Origin: Tillus elongatus
Taxonomy: Eukaryota; Arthropoda; Insecta; Coleoptera; Cleridae
DNA length: 64,000 nucleotides
Reading direction: 5' to 3'
Assembly: GCA_964006375.1 (NCBI GenBank)
Contig: OZ023268.1
Coordinates: 84,021,835 to 84,085,834, forward strand
In this document: positions 23,005 through 38,585 of the stretch, in pieces
Layout: each line of letters opens with the position of its first letter
Position numbering within the stretch: position 1 is the stretch's first letter
Made by a program: the position numbers and the translations under genes
Notes under the pieces: generated by a model
What the model saw: only the letters and a program-made list of their open reading frames with translations
The model's database searches: none
Told to the model about the DNA's origin: nothing

Positions 23005-23335
23005 ATGCTGGGTACTGGGTTCGATCCCAGGGTTCTCCTTTCACTTTTTCAGTACAAACTGGAACATTAACATCAACCGAGGTTCTGGCATTGTATTTGA
23101 GCCAGTTGAATGTCTGCACGTTCCGCCCTTCGGAGGGGGAGGGGTAAAGCCGTCGGTGCCGTGCCCATGCAATATTGGGGACGTTAAAGATCCCTAACCT
23201 CCTTACAGAAAGGCAGGGGTTCCGCAAAATTTCCAGGATGGTGAGATGAAACTGCTCCCTGGCGTTGGTGATTGGCCATAGTCGCAGAAATAGGTCGACG
23301 TTAAAGAAACAAAACACACACGCACACACACACAC
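23005..23335 (+). mobile_element. tRNA-derived SINE, head-truncated
   Basis: Retains box B (GGTTCGATCCCAGGGTTCTC), the body (CGTTAAAGATCCC; TTTCCAGGATGGTGAGATGA) and a (CA)n tail. Box A is absent. It lies between the env relic and a D1 block. Confidence 0.8.
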
Positions 23336-23790
23336 ACACTCATGTTACTGAAATATTTCCAGAACATTTATTTCAAATAGACCCTTTCCTGAAGCTTTGG
23401 CAGAAGTTTAAATTAGTAAAGACCGTAACTTATTAATTTTGAAAAGATTTCTTCATGACGGCGAACTATGCCCTCTAGAACCAATATCCGAAGTCTGTTT
23501 CATTTTTTATCTGTTCTCGTATCTATATATACAGGGTGACGCATTTCTACAGTAAAGCGCAATATATCCCTTACTAGGAAAGATACGAGAAAAAATGAGA
23601 TACGTTAATTATAGGGTGTCTTGAGGTGCAACTTATAAAATTGTTTTGACGATCACAGGGTGGCCCACAAGTCGTTGCTGATGCAATTTTCTTTTTTTTT
23701 TCGAACACCCCTTCTTTTATTTCTTTTTTGCTTATTTTATGTATAATGCACGTTTCAGGCGAAACATATTTGATAGCGTTCATCGTTGTT
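23336..23790 (+). repeat. Composite repeat D1-D2-D3
   Basis: Contains TTATTTCAAATAGACCCTTT (D1), GATTTCTTCATGACGGCGAA and CCAATATCCGAAGTCTGTTT (D2), then GACGCATTTCTACAGTAAAG and AAGTCGTTGCTGATG (D3). Moderately diverged. Confidence 0.8.
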
Positions 23791-24129
23791 GAGTTATTTC
23801 AATTGTTTAGCACATATCAAAAATTATGATCCGGCGTTTTTACCAATAAATAGGAGAGTTTCATGAAAGAGACACATTCAAAGAGGTTTAGTTTATATTA
23901 TTGGTCGACTAAATTGAGATGCCGTTTACAGAGCGCTCTCAAATAGTGACTCGATTTGAAAAAATTCAAACTGTCGTAACTCAATTTTTTCAACATGAAC
24001 AATTCCCTATACCTACAGACTCTAGTTTTGGAAATATTTTTGTGCATCTTGTTTTCAATGTTAATTACAGAGGTATATAATTTGAATTTTATGTATAGTT
24101 TAGGCCGTTTTTTTGTAAATTTTGTTTTT

Positions 24130-24258
24130 GCTCTGTTGTCAAATCTGATAAAAACTCCCAAGAATACGATTCCAAACGAATCCCACGGAGTTTACGAAAT
24201 TCCTTGTTCCGACTGTTCCCGAACTTGCCCCATTATCTGCCTCAACAAATGCCGGTGA
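24130..24258 (+). pseudogene. Penelope-like GIY-YIG endonuclease fragment
   Basis: Reads TPKNTIP followed by HGVYEIPCSDCSRT, the opening strand of the GIY-YIG endonuclease of Penelope-like elements (usual pattern GVYxIPCxxC). The second half of the motif is lost after SRT, and a stop follows at about 24256. About 40 residues remain of a domain normally near 100. The RT domain is absent upstream. The downstream tandem repeats, hammerhead-like motif and inverted terminal repeats fit a Penelope 3' end. Confidence 0.7.
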
Positions 24259-24354
24259 CCCTCTTAATCCTCCTCATCCTACCGTGACCAGAGCCCCCCA
24301 CTTAATTGACGGTGACCCCACTACTTTCACTAATAACGAAGCAGGAACGACATA

Positions 24355-24372
24355 TATAAGACGAGACTTGCA
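24355..24372 (+). promoter_or_regulatory. Possible TATA box in Penelope terminal repeat
   Basis: CATATATAAGACGAG lies upstream of the 70-bp tandem repeats. Position and sequence fit a core promoter, but there is no further support. Confidence 0.25.
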
Positions 24373-24490
24373 ACGAACTGCCAAATCTCTCTTAGGCCTA
24401 GGGTTGAACACACTGAGACCTCACAGACGATCTCCGGCGAGATTTGGGGAGTAGGCAGATTAAGGCCCCTTAATCGAGCTACAACAACCC

Positions 24491-24880
24491 AACCTACCTT
24501 TGTCCACCGCTCTAAGGAGTAGGCAGATTGAGGCCTTAGAGTGTCCTTACATATTTCCTTTATCCACCTTTGTCCACCACTCTAAGGAGTAGGCAGATTG
24601 AGGCCTTAGAGTGACCTTACATATTTCCTTTACCCACCTTTGTTCACCACTCTAAGGAGTAGGTAGATTGAGGCCTTAGAGTGTCCTTACATATTTCCTT
24701 TACCCCCCTTTGTCCACCACTCTAAGGAGTAGGCAGATTGAGGCCTTGGAGTGTCCTTACATATTTCCTTTACCCACCTTTGTCCACCACTCTAAGGAGT
24801 AGGCAGATTGAGGCCTTAGAGTGTCCTTACATATTTCCTTTACCTACCTTTGTCCACCGCTCTGAGGATATTTCCTTTAC
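24491..24880 (+). repeat. 70-bp tandem repeat array
   Basis: About 5.5 units of exactly 70 bp (landmark CCTTTGTCCACC at 24497, 24567, 24637, 24707, 24777, 24847). Each unit holds an inverted repeat CTCTAAGG...CCTTAGAG with a 16-base loop. Units differ at only a few positions. The last unit is truncated by an internal deletion and runs into the hammerhead-like motif. An incomplete relative of the unit precedes the array near 24440-24480. Confidence 0.95.
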
Positions 24881-24924
24881 CTCTTGAAAATGGCTCCAAA
24901 ACAGGAGCCGAAACTTCGAGTTTT
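24881..24924 (+). ncRNA. Hammerhead-like motif next to the 70-bp repeats
   Basis: UUGAAAA-U, then a perfect 6-bp stem II (GGCUCC/GGAGCC), GAAAC, and a 3-bp stem III closing loop UCG before GUU. The CUGANGA box is altered at C3 and G8, as in 672-716. It lies at the Penelope 3' end, where hammerheads are established for this class. Confidence 0.5.
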
Positions 24925-24925
24925 C

Positions 24926-25368
24926 ATAAATTCTCTACGTCTACGCAAGAAGGGAATAAAGTAAGACTGCACATGTCAGAAGGGGCTGCGTACATGTCGA
25001 CTTTACTCAGGCGTTGGAACCGAGAGGTAATCATTATATCGTGAGAGAGCGCAACTGCCTTGTTACCTCGGTGTCTCGTGAACAGAGCGGCGATGTCGAG
25101 CCGCTTAGAAGCTAACTAAGAGAAGCGTTGCCGCAGAGGAAAGCCCATATTAATTAAGCAAATGGTTAGTGATATTCGCTTTTGTTTTAGTCTACCTTAG
25201 TTAGTGGCCACTGGACACCGAGATAACAAGACAATTGCACTCTCTCACGATAGAATGATCACCTGTAGGTTCCAATGTCTCTTTTAAGTCAACATTAACG
25301 CATCCTCCATTCGACATGTGCAGTCTTACGTTATACGCTCTCTATTTCGCGTAGAGTTCTCCTGGTAG
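24926..25368. repeat. Inverted terminal-repeat arms of Penelope element
   Basis: Arms 24926-25082 and 25208-25368 are imperfect inverted repeats: GTAAGACTGCACATGTC and its complement, and TATCGTGAGAGAGCGCAACT versus the complement of ATTGCACTCTCTCACGATA. Head-to-head terminal repeats are characteristic of Penelope-like insertions. Confidence 0.75.
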
Positions 25369-25449
25369 AGAGAGGAAAAGAAATGATATGTAAATTGCGC
25401 CTCCGGCCTAACGCAATTCTTCGAAGTATATTTATTTAGATTATCTCTA

Positions 25450-27160
25450 TGTGAATAAAGCTACTATTGTTGAAGTCTGTAACATTTCACGATTTTTAAT
25501 GCTTCAAAACTTTCCTGTATCGACTTGTTAATATTAAAGGCAATATATATTTTGTCGCGGCAAAATTTCATATGAATAGTTAAAATTATTTTTACTACAC
25601 AATTTAAATTTAGGTACTTATTAACGTAATTAGACCAGATGTTAATATAATTTCGATATAAATTTAGTAATTAAATCAGCTGTAAAAGTCCAGCGTTACA
25701 CAGTTTATTTTATCTGCGACAGATCAGCCCGGATGCTGTTTAGGGGTAGAATCAACGCAATGAAAGTTTCCATGCCCTCTAAGCTTTTATAGCTCTTTTA
25801 TACCGATAACCAAATATCCCTACTTAAACGCAACCTCACACTCTCAAAACAGTCATTGGTATAAGTAAAGTTACCGAGAAGTAAGCACTGCAAGAGAAAC
25901 ACATACACAGAGGCACTCTTATGCGTCAATGGTCGCACAATTGCAATCCACCTATATCAATGAGCAAATTCACTAATTAAACAACTGGGGAAGAACTTCA
26001 GGAGTGAGGCTAACTTCACATAAACCCAATTGACCGTTTACCACAGGATAAAATATCAATTTATTAATAAAAGAACATTTAACACAAGTTAAAATATACA
26101 TGCAATAATCAATGTCGTGACCTAAAAAGCATAAAAAATCTACACATCAGCTCAATAAATCTAGTTCTCTAAATTTTCAAATAGTTATTATCAATCGTGT
26201 AGTGGCTCAGTATCGATCTCACTAATTATATCAACAATTAAGGGTTACCAGACGTGCGCACGATGAGCTCACATATCTAATATCCATCTACTCAGAGTAA
26301 GTAACCAAGAACTTATAATAATACCAAAGTGTTATTCTGAATCAATAAAATAACTTTAAGTTCAGTTGTATAGTGATCAAATCTCACAGAGTATCACAGC
26401 TCCCTCAAATTCAAAGTAATTATACGAATGTGAAGCATTCATCAACCTACTCGAGTGCTTTATCTGTTTCGTTCCAATAAAAATTGTCAATTTACACAAA
26501 TGAAAATAGTGAACAAATTTCTATATTAGTTAAAGATGTTAAGCATTTAGTTTATCAAAAAAGGTCTTTATATCACTCTTATCTGCTAAAACTTATCTGA
26601 ACGAATATGACTCCCTATCTGATCTTCATCAACCTCCTCACTAAATTTGAATACCATTTACTCTGTCCATAAACTTGTCAGCTCTTTGGGACAACTGCAC
26701 AGCCTGGAAACCTGCTACTACGGTTAATTGCAATAACGAAATTGCACTGCCACTACGAAATTGAGCTGCCACCATACGACTTCAGATGCATAAAAGTGAC
26801 CTTTACCATGTATTTAGCCACATGTTGCTAAAAGACTAGTACAAGGACACATATATACCAAGAAAATAAGTTCATTACTAGGACAAGAGCGACTTCCACT
26901 TAACACAAGGATAATTTAATTTCCAGTTGGTACTAGGATAACTTCCTCCCAATACTAGGATAGTTTATTAATTTCCAGCCGGCACTGGGACGCTATAAAA
27001 AAAACAAAATACGAATATACCCAGTGATAAAGCCACTGCATAGTTACCCATTTTACCTCCTATCTAAAAGCACCTCAACTACTTCCAGGTTGAAATATAT
27101 AATTAATTCACACGATTACCAGTGTGCGATCTTTGCTTCCGACTTCGCAATTCCTCAAAC
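25450..27160. other. No feature recognised
   Basis: AT-rich with no credible frame. Phrases like ACTAGGACA/ACTAGGATAA recur near 26880-26990 but do not form a regular array. Confidence 0.5.
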
Positions 27161-27167
27161 TATTTCT

Positions 27168-27671
27168 TCATAAACGTGGTATACCAAGATGGCGTATTGA
27201 CTCCCCTTCTCGTAGGTATTGTTGGCCTTTATTCACGTCTCTCAGACACACACAATTATAAATTAAGTTAGGATAAATCCTCAACTCCCAGGGTAGATAC
27301 AAGTTCTCTTCCATCCAGTCTCCGCCACTTAACTTACGCCAAATCTGCGGTACAACCACCTGTTCTCCGCTTTCCGACCAGCACTCTCTTCTACCTGTTC
27401 CTTCCCCCGTCCGCGACACATTTTTCGAAACTCGCCGTGGGCCTGCGCTAGTGACATCTCGCTCTCCCTGTTTCACCTAGTCTTCCCATATCCATCCGAC
27501 ACTGTCCTTCGCTACGTGATAGTTTCGGTGCACGACACCAACAGTCGCTATCCAACCACGGTTTACCGTGACGATTCCAACTACATTACATGCGGCTATA
27601 TAGTCTGTTCCATAAAAAGCAAACAGGCAACAAGTGAACACTTCAACAAACCAAATCGTAAACCATGTCAA
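27168..27671 (-). other. Unassigned GC-richer segment with two short frames
   Basis: Two adjacent minus-strand frames (102 and 64 codons) lie in the least AT-rich part of this region. Neither has a recognised motif. The second has a hydrophobic start. It could be a decayed transposon or a host exon. Confidence 0.2.
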
Positions 27672-27699
27672 GCAATCATAAATTGAGCCATAAAAATCA

Positions 27700-28720
27700 T
27701 TGAAGTAAGAAAGGCTAGTTTAAATTGATGAAAATAGTAGTAAATATATTAAAAGTTATAGCTAATGATTGTATACCGTTACAATGTATAATATTATCAA
27801 TTGAGGAGAATCTGCCATACGTCCGGCCTCCATGTGTTTGGCTTAAGATGTTAAAAGATTATCTAAGAGTATTTTCCCTACATCTGGTAGCAATATCTGT
27901 AGTACAACAAAGTTTATGCTCCTTATAGAGGAGTAAAATACTGAATTCTAGTTAGAGTCTGTTGCAGAGACTAGGTTTCTAATGTTTTGTGAATTTAAGT
28001 TGTTAAATGGACTGTGTTATTCTAGTGGAAAAGTACATTACAAAGAGAACAGACTAGGAATGCATAAACGCCACCCGAGCGTCTACTAGGTCTTATTATA
28101 ACTTTTCCAGTGAAACAAAGTGGATCACTAATGCAAGTAGTCTTTGCGTTTCAGTTTTTATTGTTACAGCTGACTGTCTCAATTTAGAATTAGATTTCCA
28201 CTTGCTGAATTAAGTGTAAAAAGAGTCTGCGTAATAATACTAGACAAGTAAAATGGTAATCTTTATCAATATATTTTCTCCCTATGCATAAAATTTCGAA
28301 GAACGATCTTTTAAAGTAAGCGTTTTTAAACGTACTAAGGTCTTAAGACTTAGGTGCGTTTATTAAATGCATCAGAATAGCAATTGTTTGTAGAAATACC
28401 GCCTTTTGATAGAACCAGTCATTAAAACAAGCCTTTAAATAAATTTATACAGTGCGAAACAGGCAAATCGAATAAATTGAGTCTCAATTATTGTGAATAT
28501 TTATAAAAATGCCAGAAACCCGTCAATCTTAGATTAACAAATAATATCATACAATGTGAAAACTTCACCACTACATTTAAAACTTGTCGAGTGACAGCTG
28601 CAACCCCTAAATTTATAAATACGAAGTAGTAGCTTGTGACACCTCACTTGAAAGATCTCTTCATTATGTATGCGAACATGACATGGCTTTAAAACTAATT
28701 TCAAAAATTAACCGTAAAAA
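27700..28720. other. No feature recognised
   Basis: No gene or repeat recognised apart from an imperfect palindrome at about 28327-28362 (AAACGTACTAAGGTCTTA and its complement). Confidence 0.5.
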
Positions 28721-28721
28721 A

Positions 28722-29440
28722 GTCTGGACGCAACAAGTGCGTTATGGTAGTGAATTTCCATAAAAAAGTTTTTAATACCTGCATATGTCTTTTCTTTTTT
28801 AATGAAAGCATACATCAAGTTTCGTTACCAGTATAACCTATATAGTAGAAACAATGTAACACATTTCATCAAACTCACTTAATTGTTTGAAAAAATTACA
28901 AATAAGATAAACGAAAGCATTTCTGAAGGCGCCATTTTAATGGAATCCGCTATCTATTGGTAAACGACGTATCACAATTTTGTATATGTGTCAAAACAGT
29001 AAAGAGTTGCAAAACATTTGACAAATCTCGAAAACGATAAACACTATAAATTTTTTCCTTACAAACATGCATTATGATTAGATGGAGAATGCAAAAATGC
29101 AATAAAATAAGGGATTTTCGGTTTAAAATAAAGAAAATTTGTGTCACCAACGATTTATGAGTTACCCTATGCTTATTAACATAATTTTTAAAGATGCAGC
29201 TCAGACGTATACAATTTTTCTCGTATCTTGTCTAATAACAGATATATTGATCTTTACCACAGAAATGCTTCACCCTGTATATGTGGGATCTAGGACGCCA
29301 AGTTCGCGGTTATTTAAAGAAATCTTCTCACAAGTCAAAAGTCGCGGTCTCCTCAACAGCAAACTTTTTTTACGAAAATTCGCTAAAAATTACAGACTAT
29401 TAAACCATATACTCTATAGCTAAAACTAATGCTAAAGTAT
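28722..29440 (-). repeat. Composite repeat A-end and D3/D2
   Basis: The A end (GGACGCAACAAGTGCGTTAT) begins a partial A module (to about 28900). D3 follows (AACATGCATTATGATTAGAT; GTGTCACCAACGATTTATGA), then D2 (CTAGGACGCCAAGTTCGCGG). Reverse-oriented relative to the copy at 41826. Confidence 0.75.
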
Positions 29441-29880
29441 GAGAGAAGGGGTCTATTTGAAATGATTTGTTAACAAATGTTGAAGTAAAATTAAGAACAA
29501 TGACAGTTGAAGCTGAAATTAAGGCTTTGTGAAACACGTTCCTTGCGAAATTTTCTCTACATAACCCGTATTTGTTTCAGGTTCTTTATTAGCGAATTTT
29601 TTCTACGAACATTCGCAAAAATTAGAGACCAATAAACGATAAACTCTATAGCTAAAACTACTGCCAAAGCATCAAAGAAAGAGTCTATTTAAAATGAATT
29701 TTCCAGAAAAAATTAAGTAAAATAAAGGACAATAAGCAGAAACTTTAAGAGTTTGTAACACACTTACCTTACGACATTTTCTCTACATAACCCGTACTCG
29801 TTTAAGGTTCTTTGCCTAATGTTGCCAATTTTGACGTTTTACATCGCGACTTTGACTTTTAACAAGAAAAACTATAAAAT
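29405..29880 (-). repeat. Tandemly duplicated D1 module
   Basis: The block AACTCTATAGCTAAAACTA...GTCTATTT...GACATTTTCTCTACATAACC occurs twice, about 220-230 bp apart. A hairpin (TAGCGAATTTTTTCTACGA) separates the copies. Confidence 0.75.
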
Positions 29881-29894
29881 TTTAAAGTCATTTT

Positions 29895-31330
29895 CCTTGC
29901 CCTTCTTGTGCCACATAATGAATTTTTTAAGGAAAATTCACTAAAAGAAAAGATATCCACTACAACACACTAAACAATAAATAACTAATCGCGTTTCGTT
30001 CTTAATAATGAGAAAGCAAGTAAAAATAATTTCAGGTTCCTTCTTAGGCGGTATCAATTAAAAAGAAGACAAAAAGTTTACAAAATTCTTCACAGATGGC
30101 AATATTAGTTTTGTTTCAAACGCCATAGCAACTTACTGTAAGATTATAACCGCATGACAGTAGTTGTCAGTTGTTAACTGCAATTTAGAAACATGGTTTA
30201 TTTAACAGAAATTCATAAAATAACAATTCTGCAGATGTTTGATTGGTTACGGAGATAACACGATTACCGATCGAAGTTGCTCAACTGCTCCAAAAAAAAT
30301 CCCGATTTACCGCCTACCTATATCCGAAGAGACAATTCCTTTAAAGCAATTTCGCAGCCTTGGACATGCAAGGCAGCTTAAAAAACTTGTAATATACTAA
30401 GTAATGGTATCAAAATGTATGTAATGCATGACTTTGAGGAAACGTGATACAAACTCACGAGCTCATTGTAGATGATTTTGATAGACGAACGTCTTTTTGT
30501 GAACAAATAATGGAAATGTTAAACAACAATATTATACAACCAGAACAACAGGTTTTGTTTTCTGGCTAGTGCAGTTTTGCCCGTCACGGCCACGCTAATC
30601 GTGAAAATTTTCGCTCCTGGTATTGAGAATGGATGAGAAAAGAATATACGCAATACCCTGAAAAGGTTTATGTTTGGGCACGATTATCTGTAAACTATGT
30701 CACTGGTCCCTTTTTCATTTATATTAATTTAAATCAAGATAATTATTTAGCACTGCTCTAAGATAATGTCGTAACAACTTTGACAAACGTATATCTTAAT
30801 TGAGCAAACCCAAACGAGATATGTGATATGCTTACAGCAAGATGGAGCGCAAGCACATTGTCACATTAATGCCCGGTAGTACGTTGACTTCATTTTCCAA
30901 ATCGGTGGATAGGTAGACGAGGATTGTTAGAACGGCGAGCACGATTACCCAGTCTTGCGTTATTAGACTTAGTTTTATGGAGATATGTGAAAAGTATGGC
31001 ATACAAAACTATACCACGCGATTTAACTGGCTTAAGAAGAAGAATACCGATTGCGATTAGGTCGGTCACGCCTCAGATCTTGATTAACATGAGACGACAA
31101 GAATGGAACGTGATTAGTTATTAATTTTTTAGTGTGTTATGGCGAAGTTAGTTATTCATGCAAAACAGAATTCTGGAGTAGAGACCTTGGACTTGAGGTA
31201 TCATAAGCCTATACTTCCCATTTAAAAATTTGGTCGTTGCAACTACCACTCGTAGGAAGTTGAATGAAGGGTTGAAGTTTTCACATTGCACGATATCATT
31301 TTTTGATATATAAATATCACACGTGATTTC
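29895..31330 (+). mobile_element. Decayed DD41D-type transposon, copy 1
   Basis: Flanks of the relic transposase match those of 50040-53210: CTACAACACACTAAAC versus CTACAACACACTAAAA upstream, and a diverged trailer with CCATTTAAAAATTTG versus TCTATTTAAAAATTTGTAG. Termini are too decayed to fix. Confidence 0.55.
30194..31124 (+). pseudogene. DD41D-type transposase relic (copy 1)
   Basis: Starts MVYLTEIHKITILQMFDWL. Recognisable pieces include a block ending EYTQYPEKVYVWA, the second-Asp block LQQDGAQAH, and RWIGRRGLLERRARLPS leading to LLDLVLWRYVKSM. Many stops and frameshifts occur. The third-Asp block keeps LLDLVLW, but the preceding SPD is lost. It pairs with the copy at 50640-52880. Confidence 0.65.
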
Positions 31331-31387
31331 GGGAATTTTTATAAATATGCACAATAATTGAGCTGCTCTACACTGTATGTTGAAAAA

Positions 31388-31428
31388 TTTCGGGACGCAT
31401 CAAGTGCGTTATAGTAGTGAATTTTACC
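31388..31428 (+). repeat. A-module terminal fragment
   Basis: GGGACGCATCAAGTGCGTTA followed by TAGTAGTGAATTTT, the terminus of the A module only. Confidence 0.7.
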
Positions 31429-31429
31429 T

Positions 31430-32397
<968 letters not shown>

Positions 32398-32488
<91 letters not shown>

Positions 32489-32620
32489 AACAAACCTTGG
32501 TTTTGGGTTCTAGGGACCCAATTTCGCGCTCATCTGAAGAATTTTTTTTAAAAGCTTTTCATCGTGACCTTTCTAATAGCGAATTTTTCTTAATAAAAAT
32601 TCGCTAAAATGTTTTTTGGC
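32398..32620 (-). repeat. (TA)n plus composite B-left module
   Basis: A TA array (32400-32482) is followed by B-left in reverse (TTGGGTTCTAGGGACCCAAT, GCGCTCATCTGAAG). It ends at the hairpin TAGCGAATTTTTCTTAATAA near 32578-32612. Confidence 0.85.
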
Positions 32621-33133
32621 TTATTTAAAGCTATGATAAAAAGTGATTACATTTATTGCAGTTACTTTTGCATGACCCTAACAACTACCAATCAATATAT
32701 GTTTACAGAAAAAAAGAACATCACAGTTTGCGGTAGATTTCGTCACCGGTGAACGAGAAACGTTTGGGAAATTGCAAAGGTAAATACTCGTATGTGAGTT
32801 AGGGAGCAAGGTTAATAGTTTCCCGGTGGCATGTCAGACATGCCGCAAACTGCACCTGCACTTTGCAATTTGTAGAGTTGAACATTGAACCAACAGAGAA
32901 ATCAAACTGTTGTTTACCTGGTTTTCTTGCTATGTACTACTAAATATTCTTGTTAACATTGGTTACTGTTTCGATAATTGTATCACGTTATTTGAGGCAG
33001 TAATAATACACAACTATACAAGCTACTAAAAGTTTTATGATGTGTTAATGAAACAAAAATGCAAGTTATTTGCTAGTTCTCAAATTTATATATAGGGTGG
33101 CGCATTGAAAACGAAACAGACCGATTTGCGTCC

Positions 33134-35464
<2,331 letters not shown>

Positions 35465-35889
35465 TATATATATATATTTAAGAAGCGCTGAAACACGTCA
35501 ATTTTAATATTGAGGGGGAGATGTTTTGACATAAAACTCAACTTTGTCACATCAACCCCCTAAGGGTGGTGATAACAACCCTTCTATTTTAAATAGGGAA
35601 CATGGGTCGAGTGTTACATCACTTGAAAGCTCTTTCTTTTATGAATTCAGCACCCAATTTTTTTTTTGAAGTTTTATCAACTCGTTTAAAAATTATTCAC
35701 AGTTGAAGATGCAAAAACGCATTTCACTCATTCCGATAAGAAATGTGCTGATACTCAATGTTTTCTTGGTATGTAAACAAAAAATTGACTATCAGAACAT
35801 TTCTTATCGGAATGAGATAAATGCGGTTTATTATTTCAGTTTATCGGTCGGTTTGATACTTGATAGTACTACCGAAAAATAATTTCACA

Positions 35890-36968
35890 ATGGTGTATTC
35901 TATAGAAGAAACAAATGAAATAATTACTCTTTTTTTCAAAAACGATGACTGTGTCAACCGTACCGCAAATTTGTTTAATGAACGACATCCGAACAGACAT
36001 ATTAACAGAAAATACATTTTGGAGTTAGTTGCAAAGTTTCGACAAAGTGGTTCAGTAGCCAACAAAAAACGGGATCCTGAACGTGAATTTCCGGTTAGAA
36101 ATGAAACTACTGAGATGGAAGTTTTAGGACAAATTGCTGCAGACCCAACTTTGAGCACTAGAAAATTGGCCACTGTTTCAAACATCAAAAGAAGAACTAT
36201 TCAGCGAATATTGAAGCATCATAAATTTCACCCGTATAAAATTCATCTTGTACAACAACTGAATGAAGATAATTTTGATCGGCATCTGGAGTTTTGTGAA
36301 GTTATGACTGCACGAATAGCTGATAACGGGAACTTTCTGTTCAATATCTGTTTTTCAGACGAGTGTACGTTTTTATTAAACTCTACAGTCAATCGTCATA
36401 ATTGTCGTTATTGAGCAGTTAATAATCCAAGAAATTTTCACGAAGTCCACACTCAAACTCCACAGAAATTGAATCTCTGGACTGGCATTTTTGGAGACCG
36501 CTTAATCGGACCAATTTTTCTTGATGGCAATTTGAGTGGCGAAACGTATCTGGAGTTACTAGAAGATATCGTTTACCCTCTACAAATTGACATTGTTTAA
36601 AATTATGATCGCTATGAAGAAAATCAATTAGTGTTTCAACAAGATGGAGCTCCTCCGCATTTACAAACGTGTTAGCGAGTTTTTGCGCCAGAGAGTTTCC
36701 AGAGCAATTGGTTTGGAGTAAAAGTGCTATTGAGTGGCCCCCTAGATTACCGGATGTAACTCGTTTAGACTTCTTTCCATGGTGCCATTTAAAGAGTAGA
36801 ATTTTAGCAACAGAACCGGAGTGTCTGGAAGAATTACGACGACGCATTGTTGAAGAATGCCGTCTAATAACTCCACAAATGCTCCAGAATGTCAGAGCTC
36901 GTTTTGAACAAAATTTGTACTTTTGTATGGAAGCTGGTGGTCAACAATTTGAACACTTACTTAACTGA
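35890..36968 (+). pseudogene. DD41D transposase of the outer element, broken
   Basis: Starts MVYSIEETNEIITLFFKNDD at 35890, preferred over an upstream in-frame ATG because it matches the family N-terminus. A DUF4817-like domain is followed by a helix-turn-helix (STRKLATVSNIKRRTIQRIL) and the first Asp in CFSDECTF. A TGA at 36412 replaces Trp, a TAA at 36598 follows, and a frameshift near 36660 lies just after QQDGAPPH. The C-terminal part in the shifted frame has WPPRLPDVTRLDFFPW and ends near 36968. All three Asp residues survive, but the gene cannot be translated whole. The closest relative is 57380-58281. Confidence 0.9.
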
Positions 36969-37356
36969 ATAAACATTTTTGAACGTTTGGTTTTGTTTTT
37001 TAATAATTTTTTTAACGAAAAATTGACTAATTAGTGCATTTCGTATCACAATGAATGACATACGTTCTTGCAATTCCAACTGTGAATAATTTTTAAACGA
37101 GTTGATGAAATTTCCAAAAAAATTTATGTGCTGAATTAAGAAAAGAAAGAGCTTTCAAATGATGTAACACTTGACCCATGTTCCCTATTTAAAATATAAT
37201 AGTTGTTATCACCACCCTTAAGGGGTTTATGTGAAAAAGTTGAGTTTTATGTCAAAACATGTCCCGCTCAATATTAAGATTGACGTGTTTCAGCGTTTCT
37301 TAAAAAAAATTCTTTGGACGCAAATCGGTCAGTTTCGTTTTCAATGCGCCACCCTG

Positions 37357-38585
37357 TATAATTAAAACTATTATTTTAAAACGAAATATACGGTTTTCCA
37401 AATAAAATCGGAACACCCAATGAGGGTCAATCGATTTTAATGAAATTTACACCTAAAGTGTGTTTAATCAAACGGTAAATAGTGCTGCAAAGTGAATCAT
37501 AACTTTCACATAGCTGTGATTATCAACCTCCTAAAAAAGACGCTTTCATGAAATTACTTTGGCGTTCATGACCACAAAGAAAATATTCGTATGCCTGTAC
37601 CCATAAACTTTTGAAAGTTATTGCGCCAACTAAGCGACAGACGTACAGGCCGATAGACCTGCCGACCGACAGACAGAAGGACAAAAAAATTTTGGTTCCA
37701 CAATCAAGTTTTTTATATGTTTTGAGACTTTCTACGCCGTATTAGCAAACAAAAATTATAAATTTCTGTCACCGATATCCCCCCCTCATTCGACACTTAA
37801 TTTAATTTCAGCACAGAATACAAGATGTTTGATGACACTGAAAGTTTTCTAATAAACAAACCCTGAAATGTTCTGTTACTCGAGTTTTAACCAAAAAAAT
37901 GTCAATTTTCATCAAATCATGCCCCATTTATTCATTACCCGTTAAAGCGATTTTACCCAAAAACAACCCGAACCGTTCGTTTGTCGGGCGCTAACTGTAT
38001 ACCAAATTTGAAGGCGACAGCTTAGTTCGTTCCAAAGTTATCGCGGCTACAAAGAGACAGACCGAGAGACAAAAAAATCGTTCCCAAATCATGTTTTGTA
38101 TATGTTGTGATACTTTTTACTGCGTTTAAGCCAAAAACAATTTTTGAAATTGTTGTTGCCTATGCCATGCTTCCACTAGTTACGGCACCCTGTATAATGC
38201 TATACTGATATCTCGTGTTAGTATAATAATAGGATGGAAGCAGTAGTTCACCGCGGAAATAATAAAACCGCTGATTAATTATAGTTAACATAATTATTTA
38301 ATTTAAGTTGTTTTACTTTAAAATGTTAGCTAAGCATATTCGAATTTATATATACAAGTAAGATACAATATTATGTTAGAATATATTACGAGTGTTTCAA
38401 CATTAAACATCGTGTATTTCTCCTTTGTTTTAAAATTATAATTAAACTTGTTATAATTTCGAAATAAAGTTTTTTGTTTTGAAGTGCCAAAAGGGCATTA
38501 TCCAAAATCAAGCGTATTGACGATGTGGAAGTAAAATAATTACATTTCCGAACCAAAATATTAAAAAATAACAAGTTATTTATTA
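37357..38585. other. No gene; short GACAGAC-type repeat
   Basis: AT-rich. It contains degenerate GACAGAC runs (37635-37680 and near 38053), and a CACCCTGTATAA string at 38187 that resembles a mariner end without a partner. No coding sequence is supported. Confidence 0.5.

Noticed and set aside
24491..24880. Regular repeats that could be taken for a CRISPR array
   Set aside because: The repeats are contiguous 70-bp units with no unique spacers, in a eukaryotic transposon context.
37635..37680. GACAGAC-type run as a satellite or CRISPR leader
   Set aside because: Short, irregular simple repeat only.
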